Positions 1 to 8,156 of a DNA stretch of 64,000 nucleotides are shown here, piece after piece (within the stretch, counting starts at the first letter, position 1; each line of letters begins with the position of its first letter). Under the pieces are notes generated by a model. The model was given only the letters and a program-made list of their open reading frames with translations, had not been told where the DNA came from and ran no database searches. The position numbers were made by a program, and so were the translations under genes. The DNA comes from Blastocystis hominis (taxonomy: Eukaryota; Sar; Bigyra; Opalinata; Blastocystidae): positions 30,001 through 94,000 of the forward strand of contig NW_013171865.1 of assembly GCF_000151665.1 (NCBI RefSeq), written 5' to 3'.

Positions 1-1
1 T

Positions 2-271
2 GTGAAGAAGACGATGGATAGTGAATATATGAATGAAGATAGTATGGAAATGATAGTCAGTGATGACAAAGAAGACTTGAAGGTTTTGTGTAGTGATAAT
101 GAGAGGAAGCGAGAGTGCGATTCATCAGAGAGGACGAATACCGTCCAACAGAAGAATGTCCCACCGTATAAGAAGGTTCATTCTGAAATGTCGGATAAGA
201 ATGCGAATTTGGATATACCACTTGATTTGGTGGATGAGGGGTCGATTTGTAGTAAATTGAGCCCAAATTGA
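2..271 (+). CDS. Hypothetical charged protein, partial at window edge
   Basis: Open frame of 89 codons that starts at the window edge, so the true start may lie outside. The product is hydrophilic and rich in Asp, Glu, Lys and Ser. I do not recognise a domain. It ends in TGA and is followed by about 290 bp in which open frames are short and shifted, so it may be a decayed upstream part of the same unit as the 560-1246 frame. GC content is like the viral block and unlike the AT-rich zone at 23-29 kb. It could be a chance frame. Confidence 0.25.
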   Translation: MKKTMDSEYMNEDSMEMIVSDDKEDLKVLCSDNERKRECDSSERTNTVQQKNVPPYKKVHSEMSDKNANLDIPLDLVDEGSICSKLSPN

Positions 272-559
272 TCCGACAGTATATTTGCCTTCCCATCTGG
301 GAAATTGAACACTGATTTTTCTGCTTTCTCTTATCTTTGGGAAGAGAGAGGACAGGGTTCAAAGAGTTGCAGGATGCGATGGGAGTACTCGAATTCGTTG
401 GAAATGTCCACTTTTGGAGGAGATATGGTACCATCCAAGACAGAGAGAAGGAGGCGAGGTACAGTACCATATAGAATGATTGAGACTGGGTAGAGAAGAG
501 TACAAGAAGATGAAACCAATTCTGGAAGCCAAGAAAGAAAAAAGAAGCAAGAGGCGAGA

Positions 560-1246
560 ATGAAGGAGGTTGATCTAGAAACCAAGGCATCGGAGAAGAA
601 ATCACAGACAGAGAAAAAGGGAGATAAAGGTACTTGCATTGTTTCTACGACTGCTTCTACGACTGCTAATTCGACATTTTCGACTGCGGATTCTGGTGAC
701 GCGTGTCAAGTTTCTACTCATATCGCTGTGGACAGCCGATTTCGCCCATATCTATTGTGTAAGGACCCGGTGGATGTGAGGGGCTCGCTACGTGGCTTTG
801 GTGATTGCAGTGTTATTCCGAGAGGATCCTTGGGACGGAGGGTCATTCAAAGAATTTATTGTTCAGACTGGAGAGATATTGTCAAGGGTTCGATGAGAAA
901 TGGTTTTGGCTCTGTGTGTACCTCGTCTGGTAAGAATCGTGGTTCGGAGAGCCATGGGAGGGATAATTGGGTCCCGAACACAGGAAGGAAGGACTGTGAG
1001 GAAATCCAGGCATCAGGTATTAGTCGTGAGAAGTTCTTTGGGGAGAGGAGCGAGTTGGTTGTATGTGAGGAACTAGCAAAATTTTTGCAAAGCACTCACT
1101 ATGATCGGCTTACTCTTTTTGGTATTTGGAGCAGAGGGATAGCAAGCAGACCCAAGAGGTCGGCTACTGGGAAGAAGTCCAAGGCCGGAAGGTACGGACG
1201 TAACAGGCGGTCAACGGCCCGCTCGAGATCTCCTGCAGGTCAATGA
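560..1246 (+). CDS. Hypothetical basic protein of a repeated family (left copy)
   Basis: Open frame of 228 codons. Its C-terminus is strongly basic and rich in Lys, Arg, Ser and Gly (about residues 195-228). No known domain is recognised. Two facts suggest it is or was a real gene. A TGTTTGTT 3'-end signal begins 3 bp after its TGA. The last ~350 bp recur, decayed, at about 14815-15166 on the other side of the viral block in the same orientation. Upstream, similar Lys/Glu-rich coding can be read in another frame up to about position 568, so the 5' part may be frameshifted or spliced. It may be a host gene family, an unrecognised mobile-element gene, or a fragment of either. Confidence 0.4.
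   Translation: MKEVDLETKASEKKSQTEKKGDKGTCIVSTTASTTANSTFSTADSGDACQVSTHIAVDSRFRPYLLCKDPVDVRGSLRGFGDCSVIPRGSLGRRVIQRIYCSDWRDIVKGSMRNGFGSVCTSSGKNRGSESHGRDNWVPNTGRKDCEEIQASGISREKFFGERSELVVCEELAKFLQSTHYDRLTLFGIWSRGIASRPKRSATGKKSKAGRYGRNRRSTARSRSPAGQ
896..1243 (+). repeat. Direct repeat flanking the viral block, left copy
   Basis: This stretch matches about 14815-15166 in the same orientation. The last 180 bp align at roughly 80 percent by eye, with conserved blocks such as GGAACTAGCAA, GGGATAGCAAGCAGACCC and GCTACTGGGAAGAAGTC. The earlier part is looser, with small indels. The left copy keeps an open frame; the right copy does not. The pair brackets 13.6 kb of viral DNA. Confidence 0.75.
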
Positions 1247-1248
1247 AT

Positions 1249-1256
1249 TGTTTGTT
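1249..1256 (+). terminator. TGTTTGTT mRNA 3'-end element
   Basis: Exact TGTTTGTT, repeated as part of a TTTG run to about 1271, just after the TGA at 1244-1246. The same octamer follows most host genes in the right half of the window. In Blastocystis this motif marks the site immediately downstream of cleavage and polyadenylation. Confidence 0.6.
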
Positions 1257-1448
1257 TGTTTGTTAGTTTGTTAACCCATTTGTGTTGCTTGGAAGAGAAA
1301 TCGATGAGATCGATGAAGTACATGTTTCGTTTAATTCCACTAATGATCATTCGAATTGCGCCTTTTCGTTTTGCTGGTTTCCATAGTTCCTTGATCTCAT
1401 TCATAAATGAATCGCTTTATTCAATGGTTGAAAGGGATATGGAAATAG

Positions 1449-1598
1449 ATGAGTAAGAGGAAGAACCACAAACTAGTGGTGGACTCGAAATGCAAGGACA
1501 GATGTCACTGCCTGTGCTTGTATAACGAGAAGAATGAATCAAGTGACGACAGTGGAAGTGACATCACGATCAGTCCAACAGAGATTAAAGTGAAATAA
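1449..1598 (+). CDS. Small Cys/His-containing viral protein
   Basis: ATG to TAA frame of 49 residues. It starts basic (MSKRKNHK), has a tight cysteine/histidine cluster (C-x3-C-H-C-x-C, about residues 19-25), and ends Ser/Asp-rich. It lies 17 bp upstream of the next viral frame on the same strand. The cluster could bind a metal, but that is an inference. No family is recognised. Confidence 0.4.
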   Translation: MSKRKNHKLVVDSKCKDRCHCLCLYNEKNESSDDSGSDITISPTEIKVK

Positions 1599-1615
1599 TG
1601 TATTCATAAATAGAA

Positions 1616-2022
1616 ATGAACTGCTGGATGACTGAAGAACGACGTGAAATTGTCCGGCGATACATATTCGACATGATCAACTTGTTTGTCGATGATCTAG
1701 TGACTGGAATGTATGTTATCTGGATACGACACTTCAGACGGTTTTGTTCTATTCACCCGACTCCGAGAAATTTCTTCGGTACATCTGTCTTCAGAATAGC
1801 TACAGCGTAAAGCATCCAGACTTGAATTATTGGGGAGGTGACAAGTACAACATCGATGGTCATTGTGTCGAACCACACAATGGAAACATCGAAATCAGAA
1901 TCGATGATGTAGCCTTTGATCAGTACGAAATCGAGTTGGACGATTTCAAGATAGGATATAAGAAGGCAAACAAGACTGTCAAGACCAACAACAAGTTCCA
2001 TGTGCGATTGCCTCCAAAGTGA
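1616..2022 (+). pseudogene. Viral hypothetical protein, frameshifted
   Basis: An ATG frame begins at 1616 (MNCWMTEERR...) and stays open to 1810. From about 1705 a different frame carries coherent acidic and aromatic coding to TGA at 2020-2022 (ends in a basic FHVRLPP segment). The second frame has an in-frame TGA just before the switch, so the two parts look like one protein of about 135 residues split by a frameshift near 1690-1710. Alternatively two short proteins overlap here. No domain is recognised. Confidence 0.4.
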
Positions 2023-2090
2023 ATTGGCGGGATTGTCTTTTACTTTGGCCTTGTTTCCACCGCTTACAGTTCAACCACGCTCACCTTCAA

Positions 2091-3322
2091 TTATTGGAAG
2101 TAATGTGTGATCGTGGTGTCGCCACTACCAACCATTTCGTTAGTCAATGGATTCGTCTTTGTCGGTGTAATCACGGACGAACCACTCGCAATTGTAGTAG
2201 GCACGGGATTGTTCAATGGAATGTTGATAATATGTGCCGTGTCTGCACCGATTACTAGGTTCGGCATGCTTGTGAATCCCATCAGCACTTGTTCATAGTT
2301 CGAACACCAAATCACCGCATCAATCGTGATCAAGTTGGATGTATCGGCTTTCAACGTGATTGCTTCTGTTCGATTTGTGCTAACCCATGTGAGTGATTCG
2401 GATACGATTTCATGACCACTCGTCAAGGTATACTCGAATGTTTTACTCAACTTGGTGTCCGGTGGAACGAGGGACAGCACACCACCATTCACTGCCAACA
2501 TGTACTTGCCACTGCTCGTCGGGATCGCCAATTTGTTCACTTCATTGCCATTATTGTACACAAGGCAATGTTCTAAGCTCGTACAACCCAGAATGTCTTT
2601 GTAGATTACAGAAGGAGTGAGATTGGTGATGATTGGCGACGTACTGCTATTCTCGGCTTGAACGTAGCATAACCTGTCGTGATCGGAAGTGATAATCCAT
2701 ATGCTTGATCATCCCAATATGTCACGATCTTCTGTGTATCGGATTCAATTCCCAGGATGTCATGGAAGAGACTCTTGGCATTGATTGTGGCGAAGTCATA
2801 ATTGTTACTCGAATCTGTATGAAAGAAGAATGATCCACTCTTGTTCGGCAATACAGGGTCCTTATGATTGCTCGCGGTCGAATTCCAGTTTGGAATCGCA
2901 TACCTGTTGGACGTGTTGTCGTAGCCCATTGTTCCGAATATCAATGACTCATCGAAGACTTCTAAGGAAGGCGTAGTGCCGTCCCTTGTGAGAATATAGA
3001 TTCCGCTGGACGGCAAATCGATTCCTCCAAAGGTCGTATTGGTCTTGAAGAATGGAATAGCTCCATTGGTTGGAATGATAATCGATTGTCCATCGTTATC
3101 CTTGAAATACGAGTTATCCAAGGAAGTGAAATCTTCACCAGCGACGGACCATGTGTACACATCGTCAGTCTTGGTGAGCACATAGTTGCCATTGGTCGAT
3201 GGAAATGCGAACGTGTCAAAAGAGTTGTCCGAGTAGTACTGGATACCCTCAGTCATCTCCTTGCGCTTGAACACGCCGTTCTGGAGATATACAAGTTTCT
3301 CAGGTTGTGTTGGTGTTGCCAT
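2091..3322 (-). pseudogene. Fibre-like or host-attachment protein of the viral block, frameshifted
   Basis: Starts at ATG 3322, just upstream of and divergent from the capsid gene (44 bp between starts). The first frame covers 238 codons to 2606. The downstream frame (from about 2665 to 2091) continues the same style of sequence after a shift near 2640-2670. The protein is beta-rich with repeated short motifs of the form P-[ST]-x-G-x-Y-x-L (for example PSTNGNYVL, PSSGIYIL, PTSSGKYML), separated by 60-120 residues, which suggests a tandem beta-repeat shaft. The N-terminal MATPTQPEKLVYLQNG could be an attachment segment. The fibre role is inferred from repeats and location; no database family was recognised. 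Confidence 0.5.
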
Positions 3323-3366
3323 TTACTATACATGGATGGGAATAAATAATTTCACTGCTATAATAA

Positions 3367-4656
3367 ATGGCTACTACAATTCCTCCTGTGCATAACTACG
3401 AATCGCAGATTGTGTTCAGCAATCAGTCCAATAACATCAAATCGACCGATGTGATCAATTGGACGATCGCTCCATCCGGTGATGACGTGTACTTCAATCT
3501 CTACAAGTCACGAATGACTTTCAAGCTCAAGATCACCGGGTTGGCAAATAATGCGAGCAGTTCGTCGAAGGATATCTATGTTCCGGTGAAGAAGAACATG
3601 TCAGGCATTGTGAACAACACGAAGGTCACGTACACCTATTGGAATGGTGAGAACTTGGCATCCTTGCCTCTGAGTGCAGACAATGAGAACATCGGTCAGA
3701 TTCGGTCACTCTTGAATGCGCTCATGGACAACAAGCACAACAATGTGGTGAACGAGGGACTGAAGGAACTGTCCTACATCTACTACGATGACCGTGACTA
3801 CGATACAACCGATGAAACCGCGAGAACTGCGGCCATCCTGGGTCGACCTTATGGCGGGAAGTTATTCTACAACATGCTCAAGTTCGTACAGCCACCTGGA
3901 TCGACCACGGCGTATACGACGATCAATGTGAACTTTGCAGACATCTTTGAAGGTTGTTCTCAGGAACAATTCATCAATCTCACGCAGATGGATGCTCAGA
4001 TCTATCCCACGAACGACGATGCATACTTCTACATCGATGCTGGCAAAATCAATACCGCTACAAGTCCGGACGCTGTTCCATCAGCCACGGCTTTCACCGG
4101 TGTGTACTTCGACACGTGTACGCTTTGGTATCACAGTTACAAGACGAGTGATGATTCGACCTTCGATCCTGAAGACACTCAGTTGGTGAAGAATCAGATC
4201 ATGACCAAGACGTTCCGTATTCCTACTGGCCAGAACTTCATCGATGATCGTGTGCTGGTCAACTTCCCCGTCAAGATGATGTTCATGATGTTCACGGACG
4301 ACAATGGCGATTTCTCGACACTCAAGGACATTCGATTCAAGCGTATCTCATTGAACATCGCTGGTGAACAGAAGCGTATCATCAATGTGGACAACACGAA
4401 CACACCTGATAGAATTGATCGCACGTTCTTCGAATGGATGGACTATCTTTGTAATAGTCGTTCCGATGAGTATGACACGTTGTTGACGTACAAGACGTGG
4501 TTGAATCAGTTCCGAATCTTCGCCTTCCCGTTAGCCGAGTGGTTCCCGATGCGAGCAGCGAATCAGATCCAATTCGAAATCGAGTTGGAAGAGGATGTTG
4601 CAGCGACGACCCAGATGCACCTCATCATGATCCGTGCCAACACTGTGAGTGCCTAA
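3367..4656 (+). CDS. Probable major capsid protein of the Polinton-like virus
   Basis: Intact frame of 429 residues. Near the N-terminus (about 30-60) it reads VINWTIAPSGDDVYFNLYKS, a pattern like the first strand of viral jelly-roll capsid proteins, which often begin with an inward-facing strand followed by D-[LV]-x-x-[ST]. The rest is rich in Asn, Asp, Thr and aromatic residues and predicted mostly beta, with a Trp-rich C-terminal stretch (TWLNQFRIFAF, PLAEWFPM) before a final strand. It heads the plus-strand run capsid, 141-residue protein, ATPase, an order in line with viral morphogenesis modules. At 429 residues it is shorter than typical double jelly-roll capsids (about 500-650), so it may instead be a single-jelly-roll penton. 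Structure prediction would settle this. Confidence 0.6.
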   Translation: MATTIPPVHNYESQIVFSNQSNNIKSTDVINWTIAPSGDDVYFNLYKSRMTFKLKITGLANNASSSSKDIYVPVKKNMSGIVNNTKVTYTYWNGENLASLPLSADNENIGQIRSLLNALMDNKHNNVVNEGLKELSYIYYDDRDYDTTDETARTAAILGRPYGGKLFYNMLKFVQPPGSTTAYTTINVNFADIFEGCSQEQFINLTQMDAQIYPTNDDAYFYIDAGKINTATSPDAVPSATAFTGVYFDTCTLWYHSYKTSDDSTFDPEDTQLVKNQIMTKTFRIPTGQNFIDDRVLVNFPVKMMFMMFTDDNGDFSTLKDIRFKRISLNIAGEQKRIINVDNTNTPDRIDRTFFEWMDYLCNSRSDEYDTLLTYKTWLNQFRIFAFPLAEWFPMRAANQIQFEIELEEDVAATTQMHLIMIRANTVSA

Positions 4657-4705
4657 GTGGAAACTATGATCACATATAGAATTTAAAACATAAATATAAA
4701 TAGAT

Positions 4706-5131
4706 ATGAGCAACAAGATTCAGGTTTTCGATCTTTTCAACACTTCTGACATCTCTCTCACCAAGGACGGCTTCAGAAAGAAGGGTGACTCAGCCAAGTA
4801 TTTTTGCAAGATCACCGATGCTACCATTGTTTTCGTGGGTGACAACTCAAAGTTCACCACTGACAAGAAGAAACTGTTCAACGATATCACAATCACTCTT
4901 CCCAAGGAGCAATCGCGGAATCTGTGTGCTCTTCTTGATGCGACTGAAAAGGACAATCTTCCCTATTGTTGGAATGATAATGATGAAGTCTTGTTCAAAG
5001 TGAAAATGAGACTAGATATGAGAATCATGGATAAGGACAGGAAACCCATTAGAATCAATATAAAGGATGCTCCTTGCATTGCTCTCCGTGATTTCAAGGA
5101 AGCCACGGTTGAGATCGCGATATCCGGGTAA
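4706..5131 (+). CDS. Hypothetical viral protein, 141 residues
   Basis: Intact ATG frame, 49 bp after the capsid gene on the same strand. The sequence is soluble, Lys/Asp-rich and has alternating hydrophobic positions suggesting a small beta-rich or mixed fold. No transmembrane helix, no metal cluster and no recognised motif. By position it may be a virion or assembly protein, but nothing in the sequence proves this. Confidence 0.5.
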   Translation: MSNKIQVFDLFNTSDISLTKDGFRKKGDSAKYFCKITDATIVFVGDNSKFTTDKKKLFNDITITLPKEQSRNLCALLDATEKDNLPYCWNDNDEVLFKVKMRLDMRIMDKDRKPIRINIKDAPCIALRDFKEATVEIAISG

Positions 5132-5328
5132 AGCATAGACCTCACTGGAGAGAATAGTGATACATTTTCTTGCACTTTTTTAGCTACTCAAATAAAGATC
5201 ATCGATACCAATAATAAATGTGACTATGACATCCTGTAAAGGGAGGGAAACAGAGTTTCTCTTCTGACAATCATTTTTCACTTTGGTCACCATGGATGGT
5301 ATAGTAAATAGTGCAACCACAGTAAGTC

Positions 5329-6183
5329 ATGGAAGATAGTCCATACATTCCCAACATTGATACAACATTGCTCGCCATTAAGAATCGAATAAGACGATTC
5401 AATCATCGATGTCCGTATAACAACAAACGATTGACAAGAAAAACAGAAAATACGCTCAATCAAGCCGAAGTAATGCAGGATACCATCAAACAACGGATAG
5501 AGAAGGAAACCGATGAAGAGAAGAGCAAGCAATATGCCAAAATACTGCGAGAACTAGCCGACTACATACAACCAGAACAGACCATTGATGAGCAATTGCA
5601 GGATCTTCGACAGAACAAGGAAAGCATGGGTATTATGAAGTTCGATTGGGAACTTGATTGTCAGGATACATTCCTCAATCAATTCACGCTCATCATTGCT
5701 CCTTCCAAGTCGGGTAAGTCGTTCCTCATCAATCAGTTGTGCTACGAGATACCTCACTCGTTCGACAAGATTTGTTTCTTCATGGCAAAGGTGAGCTATG
5801 AAAACAAGTGTCCACAAGTGCTCAAACATGTCGCCAACAAAGCAGGCATCAAAACACAATGGATCAACACGGACAGTGAAGTACGCCCTGAATTTACGGA
5901 TAGCGAGGACGTCGCGTACAAACAATTGAATGACGATGGATCAAGTGTGGCGATCTACAACGACATCACGTATCCGTCCATCTACATCTTCGACGACCTG
6001 TACACGAAGCCGAACGATCATTGGGTAGTGAACTTCATGGACACCATGGCTTGCATGAGTCGACATCGAAAGACCAGTTGCTTCATTGCTTTCCAAGGAT
6101 TCTCTCGATTGAGCAACAAGATTCTGGATAACGCCACTCGAATCTTCTTGTACTATGACATCCTTGGACGCGAGGATCTATAG
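5329..6183 (+). CDS. FtsK/HerA-type DNA packaging ATPase
   Basis: Open frame of 284 residues. The N-terminal 100 residues are charged and probably coiled coil. Walker A is APSKSGKS (residues 124-131) after a hydrophobic strand. Walker B is YIFDD (219-223). A polar sensor-like segment CFIAFQGFSRLSNKIL follows near 251-266, then NATRIFLYY. This layout matches the A32-like packaging ATPases of Polintons, virophages and nucleocytoplasmic large DNA viruses, which pump genomes into capsids. The frame ends at TAG 6181-6183, but the same frame reopens immediately (see 6190-6441) with sequence that looks like the natural C-terminal tail, so the stop is probably a nonsense mutation or is read through. 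Confidence 0.85.
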   Translation: MEDSPYIPNIDTTLLAIKNRIRRFNHRCPYNNKRLTRKTENTLNQAEVMQDTIKQRIEKETDEEKSKQYAKILRELADYIQPEQTIDEQLQDLRQNKESMGIMKFDWELDCQDTFLNQFTLIIAPSKSGKSFLINQLCYEIPHSFDKICFFMAKVSYENKCPQVLKHVANKAGIKTQWINTDSEVRPEFTDSEDVAYKQLNDDGSSVAIYNDITYPSIYIFDDLYTKPNDHWVVNFMDTMACMSRHRKTSCFIAFQGFSRLSNKILDNATRIFLYYDILGREDL

Positions 6184-6189
6184 CGCAAA

Positions 6190-6441
6190 ATGAAGATACC
6201 ACCACCGTCCAATTTGAGCGAGGTGCTTCGTGATATCCAGATGGGCATACACACACGATGGTACTACCTGGACGACGATTCGTTGGTCGAGTACGTCCCA
6301 TACGAACTGAGTAGCAAACAACAGACAATCAACAAGATGCGATCGAAGTTACCGAAGGCATTGAGTGATGAACGAAAGAGGAAGGAAGTGGAAGAGAAGC
6401 AACGACAAGTACAACAACTCGAGCAGGAACTCGGTAGGTAG
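6190..6441 (+). CDS. Continuation of the packaging ATPase after an in-frame TAG
   Basis: This frame is in phase with the ATPase and separated from it only by TAG and two codons. It encodes 83 residues from its own ATG, with an aromatic-acidic patch (TRWYYLDDDSLVEYVPYEL) and a Lys/Glu/Gln coiled-coil end. Together with the upstream part the product would be about 370 residues. It could instead be a separately translated small protein, but the absence of any gap argues for one interrupted gene. Confidence 0.5.
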   Translation: MKIPPPSNLSEVLRDIQMGIHTRWYYLDDDSLVEYVPYELSSKQQTINKMRSKLPKALSDERKRKEVEEKQRQVQQLEQELGR

Positions 6442-6475
6442 AGCAAGAAGGGAGGAAAAGAAAGACAAGAGCCGC

Positions 6476-6643
6476 ATGTACAATCTCTTGGACATCAAAG
6501 AGGTGGTCCAAATCAAACCACAGGACTATAGCATATCCATCAACACGAAGGAATTCCAGTTCGTACAGAAACCGAGGGATGGAACGCAGAACTGGGAGGC
6601 TCCGGGTGATAGAGTCGCTCCAAGGCAGAAGAAAGGAAAATGA
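6476..6643 (+). CDS. Small hypothetical viral protein
   Basis: Frame of 55 residues from ATG 6476. The open frame extends upstream to 6365 through low-complexity Lys/Arg/Asn sequence, but the codons from 6476 on look more protein-like (MYNLLDIKEVVQIKP). It ends with a basic KKGK tail. It is the last plus-strand gene before the convergent protease gene. Function unknown. Confidence 0.35.
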   Translation: MYNLLDIKEVVQIKPQDYSISINTKEFQFVQKPRDGTQNWEAPGDRVAPRQKKGK

Positions 6644-6713
6644 TTGCGTTCCAAGTACGACCTGGTTTAGGCGTGATGGCCAAAGTGAAAATAGATTTAT
6701 TATTTATTTTTAT

Positions 6714-7115
6714 CTATAGCTTTTGGATAGCCGGGTCAACAGCGTCGTGCGTGTACAAGTGAAGGAGTGCCAGGTAGCCACAGTTGTTGGCAAAGATCGA
6801 CTGGTATTTCACTTTGATCACACGGAATACACGGTTCGTACCTGCCAACGGGAAGTCATTCATCTCGCCAAAGCTGTCCTGGTAGTTCAGCGTGCCATCG
6901 GGTTCGCGGAAGCAAGACACGAAGTGACCGAGCTTACCACCGTCTTCAAAGGGTATCCAGATGATGTAATTCGCTGTTTCTTTGTATTTCTTTGCCAAGG
7001 ACTTGTACTTGTCCAATTCCATTACATCGAAGTCGGGTATCTCGAGTTGCTTGGCCAGTTTTCGGACTTCATAGAAAGTCATTGGTTCAGCATCCACATT
7101 CATGTATCCATGCAT
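6714..7115 (-). CDS. Adenovirus-type cysteine protease (virion maturation protease)
   Basis: Intact 133-residue frame. The catalytic set of the adenain/Ulp1-like (C5/C48) fold is visible in order: His64 in KLGHFVSCF, Asp80 in NYQDSFGE, Gln105 in KVKYQSIF and Cys112 in NNCGYLALL. The spacing and the QDSFG and NCGY motifs match the proteases of Polintons, virophages and adenoviruses, which cleave capsid and core precursors after assembly. The gene lies 11 bp downstream of the glycine-motif protein on the same strand, which may be one of its substrates. Small for the family but the core is complete. It ends 70 bp from the convergent plus-strand gene. Confidence 0.85.
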   Translation of the reverse strand: MHGYMNVDAEPMTFYEVRKLAKQLEIPDFDVMELDKYKSLAKKYKETANYIIWIPFEDGGKLGHFVSCFREPDGTLNYQDSFGEMNDFPLAGTNRVFRVIKVKYQSIFANNCGYLALLHLYTHDAVDPAIQKL

Positions 7116-7126
7116 GTAGAGCTTAC

Positions 7127-8116
7127 CTAGTACACTCTCCTTCGAATTACGGACTTCTCTATCTTGTTCTCGTTCTGTGGAAGGGCTGTGAGGATGCGAT
7201 TCTTTTTTTTCGTCGGGACTGCCATTGCGTTCACTTCGTCCGAGAGGTCCGAAATGTCGTAGCCAGTGCCGGCTTTGCTTTCCTTGCCCTGAATCTGGTT
7301 TGCCACATCGCTCACTGTACCCTTTGCCATGTCACCCACCACGTTCGCGATCTGTTTCACAGTATCCGATCCTGTCTTCTGGGATACATAGTTCACACCC
7401 TTGTTGATCGCGTTATTCGCGGCATTCGTGCCAGCATTCACCAGGATATCGGTGATGGGTTTCAACTTGTCTGCATTGTTGTCGTACCATCCTTTGATCT
7501 TGTTCCAGGCATTCTTGAAGAACGTGCCGACACGACTAGAACCGGCGTACATTGCTCCACCTCGGACTTCGATGTTTTTACTTTGTCGCTCGATGGCTTT
7601 CATGGTCTTCAACACGTCGTCGTAATCGCTAGGGTTGATTCCATTGAGAAACACAGCAGAAGCACCACCGAATTTCAGCGCGCCACCCTCCTTACCACTA
7701 ATCAAACTTTTGAGACTCGAGATGATCTGTGGAGCCATCTGAATGAGCGCTGGGATGATCGTGGCAGCGATGGTACCAAGTGCTCCGCCTTTCTTGAGTC
7801 CGGTCAGCTCGTTCATCAATTGCGCTTCATTGAATGCCAGGGCTCCTCCAGGTTTACAACCTCCTCCTGAGTTAACGTCGTTGAAGCCAATAGCACCACC
7901 GGTGTCCTTGAAGCCAATGGCACCAGCACTTTTCGCTGGAACTCGCTTCGTCGCCCCTCGTTTCTTGGCTCTCTTTGGTGTGTTGTTTACTGGTGTTTCG
8001 AGTTCCTTGTGAAGATTCAATGTCTTGCGTCGATCCACGATCGTTCCACTATCCTGTTCTCGGAAATCGGGTTCGCCATAGAAAGCAGATATATCAACAG
8101 TGAATGGAATTGCCAT
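7127..8116 (-). CDS. Glycine-motif minor virion protein, likely protease substrate
   Basis: Intact frame of 329 residues. It contains a string of near-identical short motifs: GAIGF, GGAIGF, GGALAF, GGALGT, GGALKF, GGAMYAG, scattered between residues about 65 and 195. A basic segment (KRAKKRGATKR, near 48-58) precedes them, and a hydrophobic/amphipathic helix (about 110-140) lies between. The C-terminal third is Asn/Ala/Lys-rich, like membrane-active or DNA-associated minor capsid proteins. Adenoviral proteases cut at motifs ending in Gly-Gly or Gly-X-Gly after a hydrophobic residue, so these motifs are plausible processing sites. This pairing with the neighbouring protease is an inference. 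No sequence family was recognised. Confidence 0.55.
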   Translation of the reverse strand: MAIPFTVDISAFYGEPDFREQDSGTIVDRRKTLNLHKELETPVNNTPKRAKKRGATKRVPAKSAGAIGFKDTGGAIGFNDVNSGGGCKPGGALAFNEAQLMNELTGLKKGGALGTIAATIIPALIQMAPQIISSLKSLISGKEGGALKFGGASAVFLNGINPSDYDDVLKTMKAIERQSKNIEVRGGAMYAGSSRVGTFFKNAWNKIKGWYDNNADKLKPITDILVNAGTNAANNAINKGVNYVSQKTGSDTVKQIANVVGDMAKGTVSDVANQIQGKESKAGTGYDISDLSDEVNAMAVPTKKKNRILTALPQNENKIEKSVIRRRVY

Positions 8117-8156
8117 TTATGCATAGAAGGTGAAAAGAAGATCACAACTCTTTTCA

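Noticed and set aside
57-605. Long minus-strand frame (182 codons) at the left edge
   Set aside because: Antisense to the plus-strand frames with a 3' signal, Ser/Pro-rich with no domain; treated as a shadow.
6992-7870. Plus-strand frame of 292 codons over the virion protein
   Set aside because: Antisense shadow of the intact glycine-motif gene; Cys/His-rich composition without any domain.
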